The translations under genes and the position numbers were made by a program. The notes under the pieces are model-generated. The model did no database searches and had not been told where the DNA came from. It saw nothing but the letters and a program-made list of their open reading frames with translations. A stretch of 64,000 nucleotides of DNA from Flavobacteriales bacterium (GTDB lineage Bacteria; Bacteroidota; Bacteroidia; Flavobacteriales_F; PHOS-HE28), in contig CP129489.1 in the NCBI GenBank assembly GCA_030584065.1, forward strand, positions 3,081,497 through 3,145,496, in the 5' to 3' direction. The number at the start of each line of letters is the position of its first letter. The stretch's first letter is position 1. Shown here in pieces: positions 31,501-37,420 of the stretch.

Positions 31501-32765
31501 TCTGTGCCGATGGTGGCGCGATCCAACTGAACGGTGCGGTGATCGGTGTGAGCGGTGGCCAATGGAGCACCACCGGTACCGGCACTTTCGCACCGGACCA
31601 CACCAGCCTCACCAGCACCTACGTACCCAGTGCCACGGACCTGGTCTTCGGCGAACTGCGCTTCGTGCTCAGCACCACCGGAAACCTGGGCTGCCCTGCA
31701 GCGCACGATACCCTGGTGGTGGCCCTGCAGCAGATGCCCACGGTGAACGCCGGCCAGGACATCAACGTGTGCGATGCCACTACAGCAGTTCAGCTCGGCG
31801 GTTCCTTCACGGGAGCATCGGGTGTGCAATGGTCGAGCAACGGTGCCGGTGTATTCCTGCCGAACACGGCGGATGCCAACGCCACCTACCAGCCGGGCGT
31901 CACGGATGGTCAGCTGGGCTCGGTGCGCATGGTCCTCACCACCACCGGCAACGGTGTGTGTGCGGCAGCGCGTGATACCGTGCTCCTGAGCTTCGTGAAC
32001 CCCCTGACGGCCGACTTCACCTGGAGCAATGCCTGTGCCGGAGGGCAGACGCAGTTCACCAGTACCAGTACCACCTCGGGTGCGCCCATCGTGGGCTGGA
32101 ACTGGGAATTCAGCAATGGAACCACTGGCAGCGGTCCGCAGACCGGTAGCACCTTTGCCACGCAGGGCCAGTACACCGCCACGCTCACGGTCTTCGCCCA
32201 GAACGGCTGCAGCAGCAGTGTCACCCGTACCGTTGATGTGCTGCAAGCGCCTGTGGCGGGCTTCAGCATCAGCGGCGATTCCTTCACCGACACGCCGATC
32301 GAGTTCACAGACAGCTCCTTCGGGGCCACCGGCTGGCAGTACGACTTCGGCGATGGCAACGGAGCCCTGGCGGCCGAACCGGTGCATGAGTACACCGAGG
32401 CCGGTCAGTACATCATCGTGCAGACCGTGAGCAATGCCAACGGCTGCACCGATCGCGACTCGCTGTTGATGAGCATCGCCGTGAAGGACATCCTGCCACC
32501 CAAGCTGCCGAATGCGTTCAGCCCTAACGGCGATGGCGTCAATGATGTGTTCTACGTCCGCGGCGGTCCGTTCGAGACCATCGATCTGAAGATCTACAAC
32601 GGCTGGGGCGAGCTCATCTTCCAGACCACCGATCCCACCTTCGGCTGGGACGGCACCCACGACGGCCGGCCGGAGATCAACGGGGTCTATGTGTACACGG
32701 TCCAGGCCACATTGGTCGATGGCCAGCAGCACGAGCGGTCGGGTAAGGTCACACTCATGCGATAA
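16599..32765 (+). CDS. Giant secreted repeat protein with IgGFc-binding-like domain and T9SS type B sorting domain
   Basis: 5388 aa, perhaps about half a megadalton. A signal peptide (1-19, ending LLHA-Q) is followed by an N-terminal domain (about 20-465) resembling the IgGFc-binding family (GTEFWMAPP, FDIVATEDNTTVLIYSP). Next come 53 tandem units of about 88 aa (466-5134), each with a G-x-W core and a cysteine pair about 62 residues apart. Two PKD-like domains (about 5138-5215 and 5220-5296; the second has WQYDFGDGNG) precede a gliding-motility-associated C-terminal domain (5299-5388: PNAFSPNGDGVNDVF, IYNGWGELIF, GWDGTHDG), the type B signal for T9SS export. It is probably an adhesin or surface fibre. 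It is followed 19 bp later by a PorP/SprF-like gene, the usual partner of type B cargo. The frame is unbroken throughout. Confidence 0.93.
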   Translation: MKQALLWVLGVLLTGLLHAQTGTEFWMAPPDVTLRHNMPGDEPIFLNVATGNAAATVTVSQPANPAFNGGSPIVLNVPANAAVRYNMTSLKAQLETRPTNSVRNTGLLIQSTADITCYYESSNTNNPDIMALKGANGLGTEFYIPLHKHAPFYNHNFSPNNADLAFASFDIVATEDNTTVLIYSPVAVDGHPALTPFTVTLNRGQTYSCGNTVPATHFDPATHPSGAVVLANKPVAVSIKDDSNHNPSGGCYDLMLDQIVPVNILGTDYIAVKGALNPTGDESLFIMAVQNNTQVFVDGSATPVATLFAGQYYRHDMDYLSGGGNNSTYISASKPVYAIHVTGFGCEQGMAILPPLNCAGSTNLSFTRSTSEAFFLNLLVRNGSQDDFVVTGPGTATIPASAFQAVPGTAGAWMAARIQYNTTQVPVNQAFMVTNTSDVFSLAIINGGGATGCRYGFFSEFSGRIDVSAGPDVTLCADQVVPLAGTVSGGSTTGIWTTNGSGTFSPSATDLNATYEPSLGDIALGTVTLTLTSTGNCTPVSDSRVVTFAPRPLPEAGPDQLVCSNNPQVTLNGSVLNALGGVWTGGSGTFLPANSNLNATYTPTAAEITAGSVRLYLATTGNGVCQAVEDSVLITFTASPTVNAGADQSLCSNNAAAVLSGSFTVATGVIWSGGSGSFDPSTTNQNVTYTPTAAEIASGSVTLTLTTTGNGNCVAVSDQVTLTFTPGPTANAGANGSVCANNAAVSLNGAVTVATGGIWSGGTGVFTPGNTALNATYTPTAAEIAAGSLTLTLTTTGNGTCVAATSNRTITFTPAPTVSAGANGTVCANNSAINLNGTVSGAAGGVWSGGTGSFAPNSSALNAVYTPSAAEVTAGSATLTLTTVGNGTCNAESAQVTYAITSAPTANAGSDRVVCANNAAVTLNGSFTVATGGVWSGGAGTFDPSTTNMNAVYTPTAAEIANGNVTLTLTTTGNGSCSAVTDNMVISFTPAAMVNAGAPVSVCANNAALALNGSVTGATGGAWSGGAGTYAPNNTMLNATYMPTASEIAAGTLTLTLTSTGNGTCLPVSSDRIITFTPAPVVDAGVNGSVCANNSAISLNGSVTGAAGGTWSGGGGTFAPSSTALNATYTPTAAERAAGTVTLTLTSTGNGTCNPVSDQVTFSITPAPTANAGADQTLCSNNPVATLNGSFTVATGGVWSGGNGSFDPSTTNMNATYTPTAAEIANGSVTLTLTTTGNGSCNPVSDNITLNFTPSPVVNAGVDVSLCANNAAIALNGSVTVATGGAWTGGLGSFTPNNSALNATYTPTAAEIAAGSLTLTLTSTGNGTCTAVSDSRVITFTPAPTVDAGMNGTVCANNAAIDLNGAVTIATGAIWSGGTGSFSPNNSTLTATYTPSAAERAAGTVTLTLTSIGNGTCNAVSDQVTYTITPAPTVTAGANQTLCGNNANAILNGGYTVAAGIIWSGGAGTFTPGNTAVNPVYTPTATEIANGGVTLTATTTGVGACLAVSDAMTLSFTPSPTANAGADVTLCANNSSVALNGSITLATGGVWSGGAGTYTPNNTALNATYTPTAAEVAGGILTLTLSTTGNGTCNAATDSRIITFTPAPVVDAGANGVVCSNASTIALNGSVIGAGGGVWSGGTGTFNPNSTALNATYLPSAAERAAGSVTLTLTSTGNGLCNAVSDAVTYTISAAPTANAGADQALCSNNPAAALTGGFTVATGGVWSGGAGTFFPSTTNMNATYTPTAAEIANGSVTLTLTTTGNGLCNQVSDNITLNFTPSPTVNAGADASVCVNNPVVSLSGAVTIATGGIWSGGAGSFTPNNTALNGTYTPTAAELAAGTVTLTLTTTGNGNCTAVSDSRVITFTPAPIVNAGTAASVCANAPVMSLNGSVSGATGAIWSAGAGTFTPNNTTLNATYTPTAGEIANGSVTFTLTSAGNGNCSAVSSQVTYTITPAPTANAGANISLCSNNANAALNGSVTVATGGVWSGGNGTFAPSNTNLGAVYTPSPAEIANGTVTLTLTTTGNGLCGAVSDNVQLTFTPSPTVNAGADVAICANNAAVALNGAVGGATGGVWSGGNGSFTPNNTALNAVYTPTAAEIANGILTLTLTSTGNGNCNAVSDERVITFTPAPVVTAGVNGTVCANNATITLAGSVVGATGGVWSGGAGTYAPNNATLNAVYTPTAAERAAGSVNLTLTSTGNGNCSAVSDQVSWTISPAPIANAGADQTLCANNPVATLNGGFTVASGGLWSGGAGTFSPSASNMNASYTPAAAEIVSGNVTLTLTTTGNGLCNQVSDNISLNFTPAPTVNAGLDASFCANNAAIGLNGSVTIASGGIWSGGLGSFTPNNTTLNATYTPTPAEIAAGTLTLTLTSTGNNTCTAVSDSRVITFTPAPTVDAGANGTVCANNASINLNGSVTVATGAIWSGGTGTFTPNNSTLNAIYLPSAAERAAGTVTLTLTTVGNGTCSPVSDQVTYTITPAPTANAGADRVLCANNAVTSLAGAFTVATGGVWSGGNGTFDPSTTNMSAIYTPTAAEIGAGSVTLTLTTTGNGLCNAVSDQVLLTFTDAPTANAGPDVTVCANNAAVPLGGSVVTATGGVWSGGTGTFSPSANALNATYTPGAADIAAGQITLTLTSTGNGNCAAATDTRVITYTPAPIVNAGPDGLVCANAPLISLNGAVNGAAGGVWSGGSGVFSPNSITLNATYMPTAAEIASGSVTLTLTSAGNGLCNPVTDQVTYTITPAPTVSAGADQTLCGNNANAVLNAAITVATGVQWSGGAGVYAPGSTAQNITYQPSPIEVANGSVTLTVTTTGNGICAAVSDLVTLDFTPAPIANAGLDQTVSSNNANTTLAGSFSIATGIIWSGGAGTYAPNNTTANAVYTPTAAEIAAGSVTLTMTTTGNGACASSSDAMTITFGAAPTANAGPDQSICANNASVVLNGQVTIATGGIWSGGTGTFTPNSGALNATYVPSAAEIAAGTVTLTLTTVGNGNSLPVTDQVTITITPAPVVNAGTNLTVCANQSTAQLAGTVNNATGGVWSGGSGTFNPGISNLNATYTPTPGEISAGTVTLTLTSTGNGLCNAVSDQVVITVAPAPVVNAGLDGTVCANNAAVQLAASVGNAGGGIWSGGTGGFSPSITALNAVYTPSTTELNNGSVTLYLTSTGNGTCAQVTDEVFIVFTQAPVVNAGPDVTVCANGATVSLSGTVSIAGGGVWSGGSGSFSPNANTLNATYTPSPAEVALGTVTLTLTSTQNGLCNAVSDQMTISIIAAPVAEAGNNLFVCSNNASVQLGGSVAGAGGGQWSGGAGTFTPSIASLNAVYTPTPTEIAAGTLNLTLTTIGNGNCVPVTDNVLITFTAAPTAEAGVGGVFCANNASIQLNGSVTVANGGSWSGAQGTFAPNANSLSAVYQPSVGELAAGSVTLTLTTTGNNGCTAVSDEVTYTFTPAPTANAGVDLNSCANSSTVQLNGAVTVAAGGLWTGGTGGFSPNSGTLNATYTPSAAEIAAGTATLTLTTVGNGLCNAVSDQVVITIAPAPIVDAGAAIQVCANNASAALNGNVLNAAGGVWSGAGTFSPNATTLNAIYTPTAAEITAGNATITLTSTGNGLCAAVSDNVVITFTPAPIVDAGVAQTLCANNANAQLAGNVSGAIGGTWSGGAGTYGPAANSLGAVYTPTAAELNAGNLWLYLTSTGNGGCNAALDSVQLFFTQAPTVDAGMNAHVCANAAEVALNGAVTVATGGVWSGGSGSFGPNANTLSATYTPSLAEMAAGSVTLTLTTTGFGNCTAVQDNMVITIDPVPVVNAGPDQAICANNPNIQLNGFVGNAPGAIWSGGAGTYVSGVTATATQYIPTAGEIAAGVITFTLTSTGTTICNAMSDQMTVTFTGAPIVDAGTDLAICANNSDVQLNGNVINANGGAWSGGNGSFSPANNVFAPVYTPTAAELAAGSVLLTLTSTGNGSCFAVNDQVLITFTPAPSVNAGADLTVCANNPTVDLSGALTVANGATWSGGLGTYSPDANALNAQYTLTPFELQQGTITLTLTSTGNGNCLAVNDQLNISVTPAPVVNAGADITACSNALDVALNGSVSAGATTGQWTTSGTGSFAPNASALTATYLASSLDSLNGGVQLILTSTGNGLCASVSDTLDLIILPNAIANAGPDQVVCATEATIALNGTITGNATQGTWTTTGAGSFAPNASAPNAVYTIAPSDALAGNVTFTWSVNSCDNAMDQMTLTIVPESQVDAGNDLVVCVDDLDILINGSVSGASTTGVWSTLGTGTFQNATSALANIYRASSQDSLATGVDLILTATSTSVCPAAIDTIHIDILPFGTVNAGADMTACANNAVVQLNGSLLGDATQVQWTTSGTGQFFPNNTVLTPTYVPSALDTLIGEVTLTLSALNSCNSANDAMVLSLTPAPYVNAGPDQTYCDGVSTFDLQGIVSGITDLGLWSTTGTGTLASTTDLSTAYTASAADIQNGSITFTLTSQNNGTCNAVTDAMTIYLTDGLQANAGPDMSVCVLDDHAQLQGQIVNGSPSGIWSSTGTGSFEPSADVLNAQYHFSPADVANGSVVLTLLSTNTGTCAPVQDQLVLTFGNSSFAFAGDDQVVCANAPIVQLAGNVSGAQGGQWTTGGSGFFSNTTATNSTYTLSAADIANGEVQLTLTTVGNGLCAAASDVVTISVNALPQVNAGADIVACTAAPVQLVANVANVPTVSWSTSGTGSFLDANALATLYTPSAADSTAGSVVLTATTTGVEPCAAVSDQLVITFGGGLAATAGPDVVACSTDANIVLNGAVAGTTTGIWSSTGTGSFLPSATALNATYVPGPADFVIGDVSLVLSTTNNQGCAAGRDTLVVSYHVPPTVDAGASVLLCDGLEDVSLNGQVQNAGSVQWFTTGTGSFSPSNTVANAVYTPTANDSIAGGVYLILTGFGTGTCGNVSDSLFVDIGPTRIANAGTDQVICADGGAIQLNGAVIGVSGGQWSTTGTGTFAPDHTSLTSTYVPSATDLVFGELRFVLSTTGNLGCPAAHDTLVVALQQMPTVNAGQDINVCDATTAVQLGGSFTGASGVQWSSNGAGVFLPNTADANATYQPGVTDGQLGSVRMVLTTTGNGVCAAARDTVLLSFVNPLTADFTWSNACAGGQTQFTSTSTTSGAPIVGWNWEFSNGTTGSGPQTGSTFATQGQYTATLTVFAQNGCSSSVTRTVDVLQAPVAGFSISGDSFTDTPIEFTDSSFGATGWQYDFGDGNGALAAEPVHEYTEAGQYIIVQTVSNANGCTDRDSLLMSIAVKDILPPKLPNAFSPNGDGVNDVFYVRGGPFETIDLKIYNGWGELIFQTTDPTFGWDGTHDGRPEINGVYVYTVQATLVDGQQHERSGKVTLMR
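17994..32000 (+). repeat. 53 tandem 264-bp (88-aa) repeat units
   Basis: Units open with [VA][ND]AG-x(5)-C, continue with LNG-x(6)-[TG]G-x-W-[ST]GG-x-G-x-F-x-P, then Y-[TL]-P-[ST]-A-x-E-[IR], and close with TLT-[ST]-TGNG-x-C followed by SD-x-[VR] and FTPAP. Counting the AG starts gives 53, and the span divided by 53 is 88.1 aa. From unit 2 to unit 36 every checked unit start falls on an exact 264-bp grid. The first indel is in unit 36 (SGAG for SGGAG). Units 42-53 are the most divergent and vary in length. Confidence 0.92.
18522..24857 (+). repeat. Eight copies of a three-unit, 792-bp higher-order repeat
   Basis: Units 3-26 cycle A-B-C. A units (3, 6, 9 ... 24) mostly have NMNATYTPTAAEIANGSV-like cores and end SDN-x-TLNFTPSP. 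B units (4, 7 ... 25) end SDSRVITFTPAP. C units (5, 8 ... 26) carry AERAAG in most copies and end SDQVTYTITPAP. A units start at 18522, 19314, 20106, 20898, 21690, 22482, 23274 and 24066, exactly 792 bp apart. Units 27-29 look like a ninth, decayed copy. Confidence 0.88.
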
Positions 32766-32784
32766 ACGGAAGCCCTGAACAATC

Positions 32785-33774
32785 ATGAGCATCTACAAAC
32801 GCCTTTGCCACCTGACCATTGCCTTCGGCGTCAGCGCTGCGGCCCATTCTCAGGATGGCCAGCTGTCGCAGTATGAAGCAGCACCGGTATTGCTGAATCC
32901 CGCGCTAACAGGGATGTACGAGAATGCGGAGTTCCGCATGGCCTGCAACGTCCGCAGCCAGTGGACCAGCCTGTCGAGCAATTTCCTCACGACGGCGTTC
33001 GCCTATGACCTTTCGTTCCAGAAGCGTTTCGGGGCAGGGATGTACCTGACCAATTACAACATGGCAGGAATCGTGAACACCTTCCAAGCGGGCGCCTCGG
33101 GGGCCTACAACGTCTTCGACCCGAAGGGGCATCATACCCTGTCCGCGGGGGTGCAGCTGGGCCTTGTCTACAAGAAGATCAATGACCAACAGCTGGTCTG
33201 GGATGCCCAGTACAGCAACGGCAACTTTGATTCGGACCTGCCATCCGGGGAGAACCTTCAGCGCGGTGCCCGCCTGATGCCGGACGTATCGCTTGGAATC
33301 GCCTATCGCAGCACCAGTCCACGGGCGGCGGTGAAGCCGTTCGCCAACGTTGCGCTGTTCCATGTCACCACGCCCGACGAGTCCATCCTGCGGAGCACGA
33401 AGAGCGATCTGCCGATCCGCTATTCGATCAATGCCGGCCTGCGGGTGAATATCAACGAGCAGTTCGTCCTCATTCCGCAGGCCCTAGGCATGCGGCAGGG
33501 GGCTGACCAGCAGATCCACGCCGGCATGCTGGCCGAGTTCGTCATCGGTGGTTCGGTGTACAGCGCGCTGTGCGGCGCCTCTTATCGCGTGGACGATGCC
33601 GTCGTTGCCCATGTGGGCCTGAAGCACAAGAACAGCGCCTACCGGTTCAGCTACGATGTGAATACGTCTCCCCTGCGCTCGTATTCCCGGAGCAACGGGG
33701 CTTTCGAGTTCTCCATCGTGTACTACGGGACGCACGCCGGCCGCGAACGGCGGCTGGTAAGCAACGCGTTCTGA
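32785..33774 (+). CDS. PorP/SprF family type IX secretion membrane protein
   Basis: 329 aa with a signal peptide (about 1-22, ending AHSQ) and a beta-barrel-like body of alternating strands. The family opening QLSQYEAAPVLLNPALTGMYENAEFR is clear, followed by QWTSLSSNFLTTAFAYD. PorP/SprF proteins are outer-membrane partners of T9SS type B cargo; SprF is needed for export of SprB in Flavobacterium. It lies 19 bp downstream of the giant gene on the same strand and probably shares its transcript. Its stop is only 8 bp from the stop of convergent atpG. Confidence 0.9.
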   Translation: MSIYKRLCHLTIAFGVSAAAHSQDGQLSQYEAAPVLLNPALTGMYENAEFRMACNVRSQWTSLSSNFLTTAFAYDLSFQKRFGAGMYLTNYNMAGIVNTFQAGASGAYNVFDPKGHHTLSAGVQLGLVYKKINDQQLVWDAQYSNGNFDSDLPSGENLQRGARLMPDVSLGIAYRSTSPRAAVKPFANVALFHVTTPDESILRSTKSDLPIRYSINAGLRVNINEQFVLIPQALGMRQGADQQIHAGMLAEFVIGGSVYSALCGASYRVDDAVVAHVGLKHKNSAYRFSYDVNTSPLRSYSRSNGAFEFSIVYYGTHAGRERRLVSNAF

Positions 33775-33782
33775 GCAGGGCC

Positions 33783-34661
33783 TCAGCCCTTCAGCGCCTC
33801 AGCGCCGCCTACGATCTCGAGGATCTCGTTCGTGATGCTCGCTTGGCGCGCCTTGTTGTAGGTCAGCTTCAGGTCCTTCAGCAGCGCATCGGCGTTGTCG
33901 GTGGCCTTGTGCATGGCGGTCATGCGTGCACCGTGCTCCGCAGCGAAACTGTCGAGCAGCGCCTTATAGAGCTGGATCTTCAGGCTCTTGGGGATGATTC
34001 CCTCCACGATGGTGGCCCTGTCGGGTTCCATGATGTGGTCTGCCTTGGTGCTGCCTCCGGATCCCTTCTCGGCGGGCGCGATGGGTAGGTACTGCTCCTC
34101 GGTGGTGATCTGCACCGCGGCGTTCTTGAACTTGTTGTAGAAGAGCACCACGCGGTCGTAGCGGCCCTCGGCGAACTGCTTCATGAGGAGCTCCGCAACC
34201 GGTGCGGCCTTGTCGAAGCTGAGGCCGTCGAACAGCGAAGCCAGGTCCGTCGGCAGGTTGCCATCCAGCATCCCGCTGCGGCGATAGAGGTCCATGGCCT
34301 TCTTTCCGATGGGCAGGATGCTCACCTCCTGGTTGTTCGACCGTGCCTCGGCAATGGCTTTGCGCATCAGGCGGAACACCTGGGTGTTGAATGCGCCAGC
34401 CAGCCCGCGGTTGCTCACGATGGGCACCAGCAGCACCTTCTTCACCTCTCGCTGGGCGCTGTACACCCCCTCGCTGCTGTCGAGGCTTGCGCTCACATTG
34501 CCCAGGATGGTCTGCAGCTTCTCGGCATAGGGGCGCATGCGCACGATGGCGTCCTGCGCACGGCGCAGCTTTGCCGCACTCACCATCTTCATGGCTGCGG
34601 TGATCTGCTTGGTGCTGTTCACCGAGACGATCCTGCTCCGTACCTCCTTCAGGCTGGGCAT
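33783..34661 (-). CDS. atpG: ATP synthase F1 subunit gamma
   Basis: 292 aa. This is the central stalk of the F1 motor. The N-terminal helix MPSLKEVRSRIVSVNSTKQITAAMKMVSAAKLRRAQ and the C-terminal helix (KLTYNKARQASITNEILEIVGGAEAL) are the conserved coiled-coil parts. The length is normal. It is the last gene of the local atp cluster and lies 66 bp after atpA, with a strong hairpin between them. The beta and epsilon genes, often separate in Bacteroidota, are not here. Confidence 0.96.
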   Translation of the reverse strand: MPSLKEVRSRIVSVNSTKQITAAMKMVSAAKLRRAQDAIVRMRPYAEKLQTILGNVSASLDSSEGVYSAQREVKKVLLVPIVSNRGLAGAFNTQVFRLMRKAIAEARSNNQEVSILPIGKKAMDLYRRSGMLDGNLPTDLASLFDGLSFDKAAPVAELLMKQFAEGRYDRVVLFYNKFKNAAVQITTEEQYLPIAPAEKGSGGSTKADHIMEPDRATIVEGIIPKSLKIQLYKALLDSFAAEHGARMTAMHKATDNADALLKDLKLTYNKARQASITNEILEIVGGAEALKG

Positions 34662-34688
34662 TGTACAGTGCTGCTGGTTCGGGGCCTC

Positions 34689-34711
34689 GGGCCGACCCCC
34701 AGGGTCGGCCC
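34689..34711. other. Strong hairpin between atpA and atpG
   Basis: GGGCCGACCC-CCA-GGGTCGGCCC is a perfect 10-bp stem with a 3-nt loop. No T-tract follows on the minus strand, so it is more likely a processing, stability or translation-tuning hairpin than a terminator. Confidence 0.65.
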
Positions 34712-34727
34712 CATTCGGTCTCCGCTA

Positions 34728-36308
34728 TTAATTGTCGAGGCTTTTCACCAGGTCAGCGGCCACCTTCTCCAGCGTGCCGGTGATCTGGTCGTTGTAATCG
34801 CCTTTCTTGAGCGCGGCGAGCACATCGCTGTGCTTGTTGCGCAGCATGGTGATGAACTCGGCCTCGAACTGCTTCACGTTCTTCACGGGCACCTTGCTGA
34901 GCAGGCCCTTGGTGCCGCAGTAGATGATGGCGATCTGCTCCTCCACGCGCATGGGGCTGTTCTGGCCCTGCTTGAGGATCTCCACGTTGCGCGCGCCCTT
35001 GTCGAGCACGGACTTGGTGGCGGCGTCGAGGTCGGAGCCGAACTTGCTGAAGGCCTCCAGCTCGCGGTACTGAGCCTGGTCGAGCTTCAGCGTGCCGGCC
35101 ACCTTCTTCATCGACTTGATCTGGGCATTTCCGCCCACGCGGCTCACGCTGATGCCGACGTTGATCGCGGGGCGCACGCCACTGAGGAAGAGGTTGCTCT
35201 CCAGGAAGATCTGCCCGTCCGTGATCGAGATCACGTTGGTGGGGATATAGGCGGACACGTCGCCGGCCTGCGTCTCGATGATGGGCAGCGCGGTGAGGGA
35301 GCCGCCCCCTTTCACGCGGCCCTTCAATGAGGCGGGCAGGTCGTTCATCTCAGCGGCCACCTTGTCGTCGGCGATCACCTTGGCGGCGCGCTCCAGCAGA
35401 CGGCTGTGCAGGTAGAACACGTCGCCGGGATAGGCTTCGCGGCCCGGGGGGCGGCGAAGCAGCAGCGACACCTCGCGATAGGCCACGGCCTGCTTCGAGA
35501 GATCGTCATACACGATCAGGGCAGGGCGTCCGGTGTCGCGGAAATACTCGCCGATGGCAGCGCCGGTGAAAGGCGCGTAGAACTGCATCGGGGCGGGGTC
35601 GCTGGCGTTGGCAGCAACCACGATGGTGTAGGGCATGGCGCCGTTCTCCTCCAGGGTCTTCACCGTGGCCGCCACGGTGCTGCCCTTCTGGCCGATGGCC
35701 ACATAGATGCAGTACACCGGCTTGCCGGCCTCGTAGAATTCTTTCTGATTGATGATGGTGTCGATGGCCACCGTGCTCTTTCCGGTCTGGCGGTCGCCGA
35801 TGATGAGCTCGCGTTGGCCGCGACCGATGGGAATCATGGCATCCACGGCCTTGATGCCGGTCTGCAGGGGCTCCTTCACGGGCTCGCGGTAGATAACGCC
35901 CGGGGCACGGCGCTCCAACGGCATTTCGAAGAGCTCGCCGCCGATGGGGCCCTTGCCGTCGATGGGCTCGCCAAGGGTGTTCACCACGCGGCCCACCATC
36001 TGCTCGCCGACGTTGATGCTGGCGATGCGCTTGGTGCGCTTCACGGTGTCGCCCTCCTTGATGCCCACGCTGGACCCTAGGAGTACGGCGCCCACGTTGT
36101 CCTCCTCCAGGTTGAGCACGATGCCGCGGAGGCCGCTGTTGAACTCGATGAGTTCGCCGCTCTGCACGCCCTTGAGGCCGTAGATGCGTGCGATGCCATC
36201 ACCGACCTGCAGCACCGTTCCGACCTCTTCCAGCTCGGCCTCGCTGCGGAAGCCGGCGAGTTCTTGTTTCAGGATCGCCGTCACTTCGGCGGGTTGCACA
36301 TGGGCCAT
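34728..36308 (-). CDS. atpA: ATP synthase F1 subunit alpha
   Basis: 526 aa. It is the non-catalytic nucleotide-binding subunit of F1. The Walker A region [11 protein letters not shown] (in [12 protein letters not shown]), the [11 protein letters not shown] stretch, [48 protein letters not shown] and the catalytic-site arginine region SVSRVGG are all intact. The length is normal. It is preceded by atpH (12-bp gap) and followed by atpG. Confidence 0.97.
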   Translation of the reverse strand: MAHVQPAEVTAILKQELAGFRSEAELEEVGTVLQVGDGIARIYGLKGVQSGELIEFNSGLRGIVLNLEEDNVGAVLLGSSVGIKEGDTVKRTKRIASINVGEQMVGRVVNTLGEPIDGKGPIGGELFEMPLERRAPGVIYREPVKEPLQTGIKAVDAMIPIGRGQRELIIGDRQTGKSTVAIDTIINQKEFYEAGKPVYCIYVAIGQKGSTVAATVKTLEENGAMPYTIVVAANASDPAPMQFYAPFTGAAIGEYFRDTGRPALIVYDDLSKQAVAYREVSLLLRRPPGREAYPGDVFYLHSRLLERAAKVIADDKVAAEMNDLPASLKGRVKGGGSLTALPIIETQAGDVSAYIPTNVISITDGQIFLESNLFLSGVRPAINVGISVSRVGGNAQIKSMKKVAGTLKLDQAQYRELEAFSKFGSDLDAATKSVLDKGARNVEILKQGQNSPMRVEEQIAIIYCGTKGLLSKVPVKNVKQFEAEFITMLRNKHSDVLAALKKGDYNDQITGTLEKVAADLVKSLDN

Positions 36309-36320
36309 GGCCTTCTTGCT

Positions 36321-36881
36321 TTAGATCTCGGGGATGTACGGGTTCTCGGAGAACTTGCGGCGCAGGTCGCTCAGGCGGCGGCTCACGCTGCCGTCGTACT
36401 GCTCGTCTCCGATGCGGATGGTGAGCCCGCCGATGAGTGCGGCGTCCACCTGCTCCTGCAGTTCAATGGTCTTTCCGGGGTGCTGCTTCTCCGCAAGGGC
36501 GCGCACCTTGGCACGCGTGGCATCGCTGATCGGCGCGGCGCTAGTCACCTGCGCGGTGACGATGCCCTTATGCTGCCGGTACAGCTCGCCGAACGCTTCG
36601 GCCACGTGCGGAAGGAGCTCTTCCCGGCCCTTGCGCGCCAGCACGCCCATGAAGGCGTTGGTGATCTGGCCCACCTTGCCGGCGAACACCTGCTCCAGGA
36701 TGCGCTCCTTCTTGTCCGTCTTCACCACCGGGCTTTTCAGCAGCACCACCAGGTCGCGGCTGCCGGTGCATGTGGCGGCCACCAGGCGCATGTCCTCGTG
36801 CACGCCTGCGAGCACGCCCCTCTCTTGGGCGAGCTCCATGAGCGAGCGGGCATAGCGGTAGGCTACCGGGGCGACGTTCAT
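36321..36881 (-). CDS. atpH: ATP synthase F1 subunit delta
   Basis: 186 aa from the ATG at 36881, which overlaps the atpF stop as ATGA. A longer in-frame reading runs into atpF in another frame and is rejected. The N-terminal helical domain (MNVAPVAYRYARSLMELAQE) and the C-terminal part (DAALIGGLTIRIGDEQYDGSVSRRLSDL) are the standard OSCP/delta features. It links F1 to the b-subunit stalk. Confidence 0.95.
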   Translation of the reverse strand: MNVAPVAYRYARSLMELAQERGVLAGVHEDMRLVAATCTGSRDLVVLLKSPVVKTDKKERILEQVFAGKVGQITNAFMGVLARKGREELLPHVAEAFGELYRQHKGIVTAQVTSAAPISDATRAKVRALAEKQHPGKTIELQEQVDAALIGGLTIRIGDEQYDGSVSRRLSDLRRKFSENPYIPEI

Positions 36882-37375
36882 GACTTGCGCAGCTCGGCTT
36901 CGGCCATCACCTTGTCCACCAGGCCCTGTTGGGCGGCGGCGTCCCCGAGCTTCTCCCGCAGGATGCGCTCGGCCACCAGGATGCTCAGCTCGGCCACCTG
37001 GTTCTTCATGTCGGTGATGGCGGCGTTCTTCTCGTTCTGGATGTCGGTGCGGGCGCGCGCCAGCAGCGCGTCCGCCTCGGCTTTCGCCTTCGCTTTCGCC
37101 TCGGCGATCTCCTTGTCGCGGATGTCGCGGGCCTCCTTCAGCAGCAGCTCCCGCTCCTCGCGCGCCTGGCGCATCAGCTCCTCGTTGCGGGCATTCAGGG
37201 CCGTCATCTCCTCGCGCGCCTTCTTCGCTTCGTTGAGCGCGTCGGCAATGGAGGACTCTCGGTCCTTGAGTCCCTTGAGGATCGGCTTCCACGCGAACTT
37301 GGCCAGGATGAACAGCACCGTCAGGAACGATACCATCATCCAGAAGATGAGGCCATAGGAGAACTCGATGAGCAT
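36878..37375 (-). CDS. atpF: ATP synthase F0 subunit b
   Basis: 165 aa. One N-terminal transmembrane helix (about 8-27, LIFWMMVSFLTVLFILAKFAW) is followed by the family word KPIL and a long charged coiled coil rich in E, K and A that forms the peripheral stalk. It lies 45 bp after atpE and overlaps atpH by 4 bp. Confidence 0.95.
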   Translation of the reverse strand: MLIEFSYGLIFWMMVSFLTVLFILAKFAWKPILKGLKDRESSIADALNEAKKAREEMTALNARNEELMRQAREERELLLKEARDIRDKEIAEAKAKAKAEADALLARARTDIQNEKNAAITDMKNQVAELSILVAERILREKLGDAAAQQGLVDKVMAEAELRKS

Positions 37376-37420
37376 GACGCTGAGGTTGGGTCGATGACGA
37401 GGCGTTGCCGTGCGGCGCCC

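Noticed and set aside
17994..32000. CRISPR array, considered because of regular repeats
   Set aside because: The period is 264 bp, repeats are coding and degenerate, and there are no short identical repeats with unique spacers.
29505..32792. A 1095-codon open frame antisense to the 3' part of the giant gene
   Set aside because: It mirrors the repeats, has no signal, domain or start context, and follows from the high-G+C, stop-poor reverse complement of the repeats.
34689..34711. Intrinsic terminator after atpA
   Set aside because: The stem is strong but no T-run follows on the transcribed strand, and atpG lies directly downstream in the same cluster.
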